A stretch of DNA of 64,000 nucleotides from Pholis gunnellus (Eukaryota; Chordata; Actinopteri; Perciformes; Pholidae), in contig OU342808.1 in the NCBI GenBank assembly GCA_910591455.2, positions 19,973,714-20,037,713 on the forward strand, written 5' to 3'. The translations under genes were made by a program, and so were the position numbers. Below the pieces are notes generated by a model. That model did not search any database, was not told where the DNA came from, and saw nothing but the letters and a program-made list of their open reading frames with translations. Position 1 is the first letter of the stretch; each line of letters opens with the position of its first letter. Of the stretch, positions 47,006-56,860 are shown one piece after another.

Positions 47006-47210
47006 TGTGGCCTAGATAGGCCAGCTTCATCGGTATGAGCCCCGGTGCTCCGGTGCGGTTGGTCCCACGCTGTGCCATCAAACGAAGCCTCCAGTCTCTG
47101 AGGGGTGCTGGAAAAGGGGGAGGAGGAGGTAGAAGACAGGGTGAGGTATGGAGAGATAACAAGACTGGGCATCGCCAGGGGCGGCGACACAGGGGAGGGG
47201 GAGTCTAGAT
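47006..47210 (-). CDS. Candidate internal coding exon, gene unknown
   Basis: On the minus strand, a CTAAT branch-like word and CCTCTCAG acceptor (AG at 47212-47211) precede a 205-bp block that ends at CCACA before a GTAAGC donor (GT at 47005-47004). One frame is open through the whole block: 67 complete codons plus split codons at both ends, and it closes just past the donor. The peptide begins LDSPSPVSPPLAMPS, continues with SSTSSSPFSSTPQRLEASF, and ends with GAHTDEAGLSRP. It is Ser/Pro-rich and looks disordered. GC content is well above that of its flanks. I do not recognise the protein. It could be an exon of a large minus-strand gene, perhaps together with 6204-6408. Confidence 0.42.
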
Positions 47211-48434
47211 CTGAGAGGTATATTAGTGAGGCTGCATGCGTTTGAAGTGGATGTGTGTTTGTGTGTTTGTCAGAAGGTGATGTTTGTATGGCTATGTGGT
47301 GGAGTGTGTGAAATTGTGCAAGTGGGTACAGAGTTGGAGATTGTGAGTTTATCTCCTGCGGTGTGGCGGCTGGTCAGAATAGCAAGGCTCTACAGTCTCA
47401 GGGAATGGGCGACGCTCTCTCCCCAAACTCCTTCACTTCAGTTATACATTGGATGTTGAGGCAGCCTTTGATTGGCCCCTCACTGAGGAACTTAAGAGTG
47501 CATACACACTCAGATAAGTTTGACAGTGCATCCTTCCTCCCTGTTTTCGCCTCACATGTGAGAAAGACAAAAGCAAAAACTTTATCTTGGTGATAATTTT
47601 CTAATAAGCCTTTATACTCGTGTATCTGAACTCCCTTCTATATTTCATCATTTTAACCCAAACCAATTTGCATTTATTTTGAACACTGGGCCGTTTGTCC
47701 ACTTACCAGGTGTTTTCGTCACCCAAAAACTTTCTAAAAACTGTCTCCAGAATGGATCGATCTAAAATCCTCTTTCATGTGAATGTAAAAAGCAGAGCTC
47801 AGATCAGATTGGTATGTTATGCTTGTTTAGTTGTCTTGCAATGGCACTAAAAAGTAAAATATAAATGAGAAAAACTAAATCATGATGGAGGCAGAGGAGA
47901 TGAGGTTAGGGAATATCATTATACCAGGACATTGTAGACTGATGATGACAAAGAGGAGGGAAGGGAAAGGGACATTTAACGCAATGTTGTGTTGAAAAAG
48001 AAAAAATTGGTGATGAAGAAGCAGAGGAGGGGAGAGCGTGAGTCATGTTTTGATCAGAGCGGATTTTGAAATGTACTCTTGTGCTGAGACAGAAAGCAGG
48101 TAGGGACAGGAATTAATGTGGGAAGAGTTGCAAGCAGAAATTGTGTCAACTAGAAAAGTGCACTCAGTAGAGTGCAGATCAGCCAGGTGAGTCTTCAATG
48201 ACCGCTGCTGTAATGTTTGATTGAAAAACAACAATTGCTCCGCGACTAGACCGCAGCAGAGTATGCTGTCTCTCCTCCGAAAGACTCACTTTTGCCCAGC
48301 AGCTGGGAAGCAAGAAAAGGGAACTTCTTGGGTAATGGGGAACTGCAGGGTTTATTCATGGACAACCATAACCTAAACTATACATTTACTGCCACTAGAC
48401 AACTTAACTGCTTAACTTAACGTTTCCCTCTGCT
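47211..48434. other. Noncoding stretch with a short duplicated segment
   Basis: Contains the 73-bp segment at 47893-47965 that resembles 53831-53902. Otherwise nothing recognised. Confidence 0.4.
47893..47965. repeat. Short duplicated segment, partner at 53831-53902
   Basis: Both share AGAGGAGATGA, AGGGAATA, ACCAGG-CAT-GTAGA and TGATGA-GACAAAGAG at about 75-80 percent by eye. Both are purine-rich on the plus strand, so part of the similarity could be compositional. Confidence 0.45.
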
Positions 48435-48985
48435 GCCATCAGCAACACTGTCCCCTTGGCCACCAAGAGGCAACCTCCATTGCTGGGAAATAAAGTCAGC
48501 GTGGATGTGCAAAAAAAACAGAAGATTTTGGTGGTTCTTGTGGACAAAAAAGGAAGTGTTTCCAAGCACCAATGTCCCTTAAGGAAAGCTCTATGGCCTG
48601 GGCCTCCAGCAGCGTTGTGTCAATGTTGGCTCCCAGCACTCCACCTCACGCCGAAGCTCCGAATGCAGGTTGAATGTGGCAGTTAAGTCGGATCTGGTTC
48701 TGTCCCAAGCGTCAACCTCCGGCACTGAGAAATTAAGCCAACCAAAGACTGCAGTTCTTTGAATGGCCACTTGAGGCTGGCTCCAAAAATTGGTCAATCC
48801 CAATAGAGCCCCATGTTAAAATGCCCAACTTTACAGCAGAAACAAACATTTACTGCCTGGTACAAAAAAACGGCGTTCGTCTCTGGCTAATATTCCCTTT
48901 CATCACAACTATACAAGGAGTGAATTTTTATTGAACTCTTCCATTTAAATTGTAATAGGGCCTGCATGTACATGTAATTGAGGGC
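48435..48985 (-). repeat. Interspersed repeat, family B, inverted copy
   Basis: The reverse complement aligns with 44690-45150. It contains CCCAACTTTACAGCAGAAAC and TACTGCCTGGTACAAAAAAAC on the plus strand, phrases I know from fish genomes. It forms an inverted pair with the copy at 44350-45165, about 3.3 kb apart. Confidence 0.8.
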
Positions 48986-49164
48986 TAAGCCCAGACCATC
49001 TGGGACTGCATTAAATTATTTACATTTAATGATGATTAGATTTGTTATTCCGTCAGAAGGATTCGGGGCTAGACAAAAACATCAACATGCCCAATGCAGA
49101 CGATGCCACTGGATTAAACTGGAAGCTTCTCATTCTTCATGTAAATGATTGGAGAACAAAATCC

Positions 49165-49440
49165 AGTGTGACCGCCAGTTAAAGGGTATTTTTCAACCTG
49201 ATCCCTATTTTCTCTTGTTTCTAAGTGACTAATGAAGACAACCGTTTTTGAGATTGGTCCAGTATTGAGGGAGTACGCTGCAGACGGCAGCCACTAAATG
49301 AGCTGCAATTTCATCGCCGTGGGCAATTTCTCGGCATCAATGTACGTCCATTAAAAATGCTTGTTTTTGCCACTGATTGTCATTATAAGTGTGTGACAAT
49401 ATTGCAGAAAGGATCCTACAGAGATATCAAACGTTTCTTT
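49165..49440 (+). repeat. Teleost interspersed repeat
   Basis: TTTTTCAACCTGATCCCTAT, TTCTAAGTGACTAATGAAG, GAGATTGGTCCAGTATTGAG, CATCAATGTACGTCCATTAA, GCTTGTTTTTGCCACTGATT and GAAAGGATCCTACAGAGATA follow the order of a fish repeat I recognise. It would otherwise look like a conserved element. Confidence 0.65.
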
Positions 49441-50295
49441 TTTCACTTTCTTTGTTTGTTATTGTGTCATGTGACTTTTTGTCAGAAGACAATGTTGGAG
49501 AATAGATAGCCGGTGCTGTCAGAGTATGTCGTGTTGGAGTACAAAAGTGTAGATTAGAGTTATATAAAAGGTTTTCAATATCATCGCTGCATATTTAGCT
49601 GATTTCAACTATGTGGATGCAAAGCGAGATTGCAGGACAAGACTTATCCGATCAAGACACAAAAAGTGAAAGGTAAATACAGTAATTTACTGTGCCAAAC
49701 CAAAATGGAGATTTAGAATTTTAACATTATTCAGGGTGCACAAACCATTATTTTGCACATAAACAGTGTTCTCATACTTCTGAGTAGACTGTAGTCTGCG
49801 AAGACAAACAAAGTGGAGGTGAAGAGGCTGGGGAGGTCGTACCAGGAAATGTTCTCACCCTGTGTTAAGTCATTTAGCAGCAGAGGCTACAAGCTATTAT
49901 GCCTGGGCTTTAGCCGTGACAATAATAATAATTACGAGACGGCTGGACCTGAAGAATCGAAGCACCCATTTAGCAGATGAGCTTCCAAACGACCTCCTGG
50001 AAGAAAAATAAATGGCACATAGCCAACGAACGTGTCAGCACTCTCTCTCCTTTTCTCACCTTCTGCCTCTCTTCATCATGACTTTCTTTCTGTTTCTCTC
50101 ACCCTCTCCGTCTCTGTCGCACATTCTGCAGTTTCACTCCTGAAAAGTGATAGACCGATGAAATGACATGCACGCACACGCACATAAACACCACATATTC
50201 CTCACACTAGAGGAGTCATAAGAAAGGATTTTTTTTTCTCACTTACTCATACAGACCCACACTTAGTTCAACACACATGCCTACACATAATCTCT
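49441..50295. other. Noncoding stretch, nothing recognised
   Basis: Mixed sequence with no recognised element up to the TTAA-flanked MITE. Confidence 0.45.
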
Positions 50296-50834
50296 TTAAA
50301 GTCCCAGTGAAACAGAATTTAGAGCGTCTTTAGCTTCTGTACTGTGACATATTTCGCGGTGAAATGGAATATTTGCACGTTACAAGAGAGATTCATATCA
50401 AATCCTTTGCATTTGATTGGACCGCTGTGAAGTAAGGCAGGCTTATAGTTTAGTGCGATGCAAACCTACAGAGAACTGTTGGCTCCACTCACATTCCTCA
50501 CCCGGCTCCCCTAAACTCCACCTATCGATCCATGTCATACAGCGGACGTTCATCTGTTCATCTGTACTGGCCATGCTGCAGTGACACAGAGCAAGTTAAA
50601 AATCTGCAAAGTTTCCCTTGAATAAATTTGACCTCAGCCACATTGTTTTGGTGTTTGCCAACTCCTTTCCCAGAAGATATTTCTTCCTATCTCCTCCTAT
50701 TGCTCTGTTAGCATTGATCCACAAACGGTGAAGTCTGATACATGACAGGTGTCCAAAGTCTTACAGGATGAGTCATTAATTAACCATCTGAAACCTAACA
50801 GAAGCTTAAGAGGCTCTAACTTCTGGGACTTTAA
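50296..50834. mobile_element. TTAA-flanked inverted-repeat MITE
   Basis: TTTAAAGTCCCAG (from 50295) and CTGGGACTTTAAA (to 50835) are perfect inverted ends. The inversion continues inward: TAGAGCGTCTTTAGCTTCTGT on the left corresponds to TAGAGCCTCTTAAGCTTCTGT in the reverse complement of the right, after a small length difference. If TTAA (50296-50299 and 50831-50834) is the target duplication, the element is 50300-50830, 531 bp. TTAA duplications are known for piggyBac and Kolobok superfamilies, but the superfamily is not decidable. No transposase frame is present. Confidence 0.75.
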
Positions 50835-51732
50835 ATACAATATGTAGGCACATGTGACGAGACAGATCTTTTGGTCCATTCCCACTTCTGAGGACACACC
50901 GACCCTCTGATATGACCAACAAGAAAAAACACTTCTCACATCCCCCCCTCACACACTCTCCCTGGTGTAAAACCACACTGTGTGTTGCTTCATCTTGTGA
51001 TGTGGCTGCATCACACTAACTACCTCCTGCAGAGACAGACAGATAGAGAGGGGAAAGAGACAGAGAGATGCAGAATAGGGGTAAATTAGGGAGGGGAGAC
51101 AAACAAATTGAGTGAAAAAGATGAGAAATGTTTGTATGCCCTACATAGATTTTTCACAGAAAAAGAGAGTGAGTGGGAGGGAAGGAGTCGTGTGAACAGA
51201 GAAAGAAGCTGTAATGGGGAAAGATACAGCACACTTTAACCAAAAGATCCTTTGTATTATTTGAGGAATTTATTGCAACTATGTTGTCCACAAAATACAT
51301 CTACACACAAACAGCTCACAGGAAATTGACATGGGTGATCCTGTATCGCATAGGTTGTCAGATTTAATCTAATAAAACAACTAAAGCTGAGCTAATCAAT
51401 ATTCATAACACATCAAATAACTATGTTTGACGTTGAAAACAATTAGTCACATTGGTAAACCCACAGAGATTTACTCTATTATCCAACCCCAACTGCAGTT
51501 GCAGCGTTTCGGCGACTTTCAGCTCATTCTTTCGGTTTTTCTGACCTGCAACTTTACTGTTTTAGTTCATTCTCACAGCTCTCATCCACCTCTTTCTAGA
51601 CATAGTAGGCAGCTGTTTCGTCAAATAAGCTCTAATAAACCCGCTCTACAATACTTATCCAGAACCAAACAGCATCCGAACAAAGTTAGCAACTAGCTGG
51701 TGAAAATTAAGGAGCATTTAGTAGCGACAGTG
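50835..51732. other. Noncoding stretch, purine-rich in part
   Basis: 51030-51230 is strongly purine-rich on the plus strand (AGAGAGGGGAAAGAGACAG and similar). A true-ATG frame at 51427-51696 (89 codons) is not recognisable. Confidence 0.4.
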
Positions 51733-52409
51733 CAGGGTTTCTGTTAGAAAGGATTGGTACAAGTGTCCTGGGGGATTTGTATCTGTTATTATTGAGCTTC
51801 AAAATATTTGATAGGCTGACTATATCAAGAATGATATCATCAACACATGAATATTTATAATATTTTCCATTCACAGAGCGGCTGCTGCAACATTAGGCTT
51901 CCGTTATAATCATTGAAGCTGGCTATACCAAGCTTGCGCCACGGACATCTGCTCTACAAACATGAATATAGGCCAGTCCTCTAGCATCAGTGTGTGAACT
52001 TATTGGCACTTTATTTTTTTATTTTGACAGTAGGCCTACCAGTTGGTTGCTTAGCAACATTATCCCTTACATAGGCTATTTAACTTTTAGATGTTAACTT
52101 ACCCATATTACACAAACTCTGTGAAAAAGTGGAAGTTTTACAGGCCTGTGCTGGGTCCAAAATCTGAAGAAACAATCCCACACAATCTCAAAACCATAGC
52201 TCACCGTCTTATTTTGCCTCTGACTGACACAACCCGATGGCGTATGTGCGCTACAGGCGTAGCCAGCAAAAAGATACATTTCGCGGCACATCCCCTCGGT
52301 CCGCATCATTTACGTCTTCAATGTAGCGCACCAGAGTGATTTAAATGTCTCAGACTCCCACAGATTTTCATGGTGAACAAAAAGTAATTACCGCATAACA
52401 GAAACCCTG
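51733..52409. mobile_element. hAT-like nonautonomous element with 14-bp inverted repeats
   Basis: The left end CAGGGTTTCTGTTA (51733-51746) is exactly repeated in inverted orientation at the right end (52396-52409). The CAGGG start fits hAT elements. The flanking octamers CGACAGTG and ACAAAGCC do not match, so no target duplication is visible; it may have decayed or the boundary may be composite. No transposase frame is recognised; frames of 71-82 codons inside are not informative. Confidence 0.7.
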
Positions 52410-53119
52410 ACAAAGCCAGATGTTTTTCTAAATGTTGCTTTCCATCTGCTAGATGTGTAAAACAAGCAACCTTTTTTCCATTTGTTTATGTTGCATTTGC
52501 AGATTTTTCGGCTTCACCCAAGTGGCAAAAAAGGTAATACTGCTGTGTTTAGGTAGCCTCAACGCAACCTGGTCATTGAAACAAGGCATCATGAAATGAG
52601 TTTCTTACATCTCTCGTTTAACATAAGAAGTAAAATGTTACCAGGAACCGAATCATAATAATAATAAAAACAAACAAAGTTACAGTCATCATATTATTAA
52701 TAAAACAAATATAAATACATTTAGATATACTCTACTCACATCCAAAATAGATGGATAGATTTGTTAGTTAGATTTATCTATTCACACAAATAAACTAAAG
52801 TATTTGTACCCTCTCAAACAAGACGCCATGCTATATACTCCCTTGGCATATTTGAACTGTAAACAGTGCAGAACGAGTGTGATAGTCTATTAAGACTTTA
52901 TCTTGTTTAACTTGCACATATGCTTTCTCATATATCCACCACAGCGCTACGCTCTACGCTCTACAAGGGTCAAAACAGCCTGACTCGTGAGAAGTTAACC
53001 CTTTAGTGTATCTGTGTAACAAGAGCATGTTTAAAACGTATTGATGCAACATCTCGACACACTTATTGACATTATGCATAATGGTTTGGCGATGCATTTT
53101 CTGATAAAATAAATACAGC
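52410..53119. other. Noncoding stretch, nothing recognised
   Basis: AT-rich; a (GATA/GATT)-like imperfect run near 52750 (AGATGGATAGATTTG). No exon support. Confidence 0.45.
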
Positions 53120-54010
53120 CAATGAAGCCAACAAGTAATTAAAAAATGACAATAGGGGGAAATGTAACTGGATTAAATGTGTTTTTGCACAGAGGGGAAG
53201 AACAATGGAAAAATTGGGTGAAAAGAGGTGATTGAGGAGAAAAATGATGAGTTTAAACAGAAACATGAGAGAAAGATACAAAGATGAAGACAGATGTGGG
53301 GGAGAAACAGAGGAGATGATTAAAAGAGAGAGACATAAATTACAGTATAGGTGGAGAAGAGCATGTGGACTGTGCTTGAACATGAGAGAGGAAACAGGAA
53401 AGAGAGGCAGAGCAGACCGAAGCGGAGTGATAAATGATTCGAGTGCTGCATGGGACGCTCTTGCCTCTTCATCTTACGCAGCTGACCTTGGGCTTATGAG
53501 CTGTAATAAAACGTGGCCAAGCACTCCTGAAATTGGTCCACTCACCATGATGCTTCGCAGTCCGCGGCAGAATTAGCATACAGCTTTTATAGAGTACAGT
53601 ACATCCAACACATACAAATACTGCACCTCGGAGACTGTGGGGGAGATGATGGGGTTGATGATGAAGATGATGAAGACAAGGAATGCAGCCAGGGGTCGAT
53701 GGCGGTGACGGGAGATGAGGAGGACGAAGAGGAATGGATTAGTAGGAGTGAGAGAAGAGTAGGGATTTCTGTCATGCGGGACTGGAGGTGCTGTTATAGA
53801 AGGGAAGGATGAAGTAGTGTAATAGAGAAAGAGGAGATGATAAGGTGAGGGAATAGCACGAGACCAGGGCATGGTAGATTGATGACGACAAAGAGAAAGG
53901 GGAAGATGAGGAAGTATAAAGGAATGGTCGAGTAGAAAATGATAAATGGTGGTGAGGAAAATGGAGAGGAGGAAGAAAACGTAAAGCAGAGGGAAGGTAA
54001 ACCTAGTGGT
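53120..54010 (+). repeat. Long purine-rich (GA/GAT-biased) tract
   Basis: The plus strand is A/G-dominated over much of this stretch, with imperfect GATGAAGATGATGAAG runs at 53645-53690, interrupted by a mixed block at 53430-53590. The pyrimidine-rich opposite strand gives a 174-codon frame (53573-54097) that I reject as a gene. Homopurine tracts can form triplex structures. Confidence 0.55.
53430..53590. other. Possible regulatory block inside purine-rich tract
   Basis: Mixed-composition island: TTCGAGTGCTGCATGGGACG, TTACGCAGCTGACCTTGGGC, GTAATAAAACGTGGCCAAG and ATGCTTCGCAGTCCGCGGC. Strikingly different from its purine-rich flanks. Composition only. Confidence 0.22.
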
Positions 54011-54229
54011 TTTCATGCTGGTAATGATAATATAGCCTGAGACCGTTCCAAAGTTGTCTTCGGGTTTGTAAAGTGAACTGCGCCTTGCTGCTGTCAAGAT
54101 GATATTTGAAATGTCACTTCACAGCACAACATGTTCTGTTCCTGTAGTGGAGGCAGCTGTCAGTGGGTAGATGAGGATGAAGACCAAAAGCAAGATTATT
54201 CAATCACTTTTTTAACAACGTCAGATTTC

Positions 54230-54525
54230 TCTTCTGTGGCCTCTGTACATCCTCTCCCTCATAATCACCCTCTTCTTCTCTTCGCACGGACAAAAAAACC
54301 CTCCTTCGGCTTATTTTGTCGGGGGGGTAATAACCGCAGAGAAAACAGCATGTCTCTCTCAGGGCCCGGTTTGCTGGTATTATCTCCAGCCCTTATTACA
54401 TTTCTGCGAGGTCTCGGTGCTCCTCTCAAGAGGCTGCTGGACATGTAATAGAGCTGTGGAGCACCAATCCTGGCCAAATACAGATTAATTGGTGTATTTG
54501 TTTGTTTGGACAAATACAAAATTAC
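54230..54525. other. Candidate conserved regulatory element
   Basis: Non-repetitive: GGGTAATAACCGCAGAG, CTGGTATTATCTCCAGCCC, TTATTACATTTCTGCGAGG, GACATGTAATAGAGCTGTGG and CAGATTAATTGGTGTATTTG. Several TAAT cores and a short inverted CTGG-TATTATCT-CCAG. Composition only. Confidence 0.25.
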
Positions 54526-54724
54526 TTCCGGTGTAGGCCTGATTAAGTAAAGAATGGAAGGATGAGTAAAAGAAGAGATGAGGAATATATATATACAAAG
54601 AGAGGTAGAAATCGAGAATCATGAAACAATAGCTCATTTTTAATGCAGTTTTGAAATAGGTTCAAGAAAAATGTAAATATGAACAATGAGATGGTTTGTC
54701 CTAAGATTAACATGTTTGTATAGG

Positions 54725-54860
54725 TCTAACCAAGCTAGCGGCATTGCTCTAGGAAATCGATGTCGGTCTGTCCACTTCGGTCCAGTTAGACATTTTTTTT
54801 AAACTATTGGATAGATTGACATAAAATTCTATACAGACATCCGTCTGTAGGATCGAAGAA
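54725..54860 (+). repeat. Interspersed repeat, family F (plus orientation)
   Basis: AAGCTAGCGGCATTGCTCTAG, GTCTGTCCACTTCGGTCCAG, CTATTGGATAGATTGACATA and CTATACAGACATCCGTC follow the family F order. Confidence 0.7.
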
Positions 54861-56019
54861 TTCTTTGACCAGGGAGCAGCTGGTTCGATTCATGGCGATC
54901 TAGTATTTTGGCAATAAAACAGCAGATATTTGTTGATTGATCGATCTGACATCAAAGATTGTCAAGTTGGCTGCTAAATTGCAGTACATCAGATACAAAA
55001 GCAGATGGAAAAGAAAGTCTTGGCCCTGATGTCCTCTGGCTATATTTGGAGCTCCAGATATACTGTATAGCCCCTTATCTGTCATTGAACAAATAGCCGA
55101 AGGGTTCAAGGATATATTTATGTTCTCCTTTATTATTAAAATTCAATCTGAAGGCCAATACCAAACAAACAATTATAAACTGCTATGCAAGCGGGAACTT
55201 AAGAAGATTCTTCAGCACAAGCAGAGATTTCAAGTCTAGTGACTGCCTTCAACGTCTTGTATAATTCATCAATACTGTCTTGTTGTGTATGAGAAGCACT
55301 CAAATAAAAATGCATGAGTGGGCTCACATTGTTCATATCTTTATCATCATTAATAGACATTTTGCTGAGTTTTGTTGGGTTATAATGTTCCAATGCTGCC
55401 TATGTTGTTTAAGAAGCTGTTGCATTCTGGCAAAATTACCTATCTAGACGAAACAATACTTTTACGTCTTTGCTGTGTAAATGATACAAAATTAAGGTAT
55501 CGGAAGTGTCAAACAAAAAACACTTCTTTGCATCTCGCTTTGTAAACACGATGTCTATATGATACAGTTCTAGTGTGTAGACTATTGCCTGTATTTTCTT
55601 CACTATATGGCTGAGAGATGGCCTGAAGCAGTGTGTGTTGGTGTGTTTGTGTTAGAGAGATGAGTATGAGAAGAAAAAAAAACGGTGTTTTATAAAGTAA
55701 AGTAAAAGACATGCGTCAAAGCCAGCGAAACAGACCAATCATGACAGAGCAATATAAAGAGAAATTAAAATAGGACATAGTAAGGACAGGAAAAATAACG
55801 GAAATGACAGGATCATCACCAGAGTAATAAGAAGTAATAATAATCATGTTTAACTAGAAAAAGACGATGAGAACAGTAATGTTGCAAAACCCTTTTTATA
55901 ACTCAGCAGTATGGGCAGAGCTGATAACTGACTACCAGAGCTTTTAGTTTGAAATTGTGGATGGTTGGGGATAAGCTACACTGTCATGGAGCAAGGAGTT
56001 GACTAGTCAGTTATATAAG
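54861..56019. other. Noncoding stretch, nothing recognised
   Basis: AT-rich sequence without transposon ends or supported exons. Confidence 0.45.
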
Positions 56020-56340
56020 AGAAGTGACATGTCATATTAAGAACTTGTAGGTGATTAAAGGAGTCTTCAAATGTATTCTGAATTCAAATGACAACCAATG
56101 CAGAGAAGCTAAAACGGGGGTTACATGTCAGGTCTCATAAGGAAAATACGATGCTGCAATAATCAGGTGAACATAAAGGCATGAATGTGTTTATTACATA
56201 CATGTTACACGTAGAAAGACACTTGACATGATTATCAACATATTCTGAGCTAGAAAAGAGGACTTAATCCAAGGTGATAAATAAGGCTCAAAGATCATAG
56301 CGCTGTTTTTAAAATATAAAATACAATCTACGAATCACAT
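56020..56340. repeat. Interspersed repeat, family K
   Basis: GACAACCAATGCAGAGAAGC, TAAAACGGGGGTTACATGTC, GATGCTGCAATAATCAGGTG and GGCATGAATGTG resemble the middle of the same fish repeat family seen at 43520-43740. Confidence 0.5.
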
Positions 56341-56784
56341 TAGTAGGCACAAACACCTACACTTTCAGGCAGTAAAGCATGTAGGTAGAATAAGTCAAGA
56401 AGCCAAAATCAATCAGGAGTTCTAGACCAAAAAAACGCCTTCTAAACAAGTCGTTGGGTCACAGAGCTGAAGGAGGCATTCAAATTCAGAGTGAAGTGGG
56501 TGTCATATGCTGTTTGAGCTATCTGCCTGCCCTGATCTATATTTGACATTTGTATCAGTGTTCCTCCAATAAATATCCTGCCTATATTCACATTTCCTGT
56601 CAATTAGTGTCTGTTTTTCGTTGCCTTGGTTCTCATTTACCAAGGTGATCGTGTTTGAGGTGAAAACATTACAACCTTGAACCCTGGTACAGAATCACTC
56701 AACTGCAGCTTACTTCAAACGGTGCAGTTTTATAAACAAAACAAAACCAAAGCTCTGATCAATTTATTTGAAAAAAAAGATCAA
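56341..56784. other. Noncoding stretch, nothing recognised
   Basis: Mixed sequence, no supported feature. Confidence 0.4.
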
Positions 56785-56860
56785 GAGCCTGGGTGGTTCT
56801 GTGGCTATACTCAAACTTGACTCAAAATCTTGTGGGTTGAGTTTGAATCCTCAAAATTTA
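56785..56860 (+). repeat. Degenerate tRNA-like SINE head
   Basis: GAGCCTGGGTGGTTCTGTGG carries an A-box-like TGGTTCTGTGG. About 45 bp later GAGTTTGAATCCTC is a B-box-like element, and TTGACTCAAAATCTTG sits in the anticodon-arm region. No target duplication or tail was found. It may be an old SINE of a different family from the one at 24 kb. Confidence 0.4.

Noticed and set aside
49165..49440. Apparent conserved noncoding element
   Set aside because: The phrase order matches a common fish interspersed repeat, so sequence similarity to other fish would be due to the repeat.
53573..54097. 174-codon minus-strand frame
   Set aside because: It is the pyrimidine-rich complement of a long purine tract, which suppresses stop codons. 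The product is a compositional run of Ser, Pro, Phe, Leu and Ile without domains.
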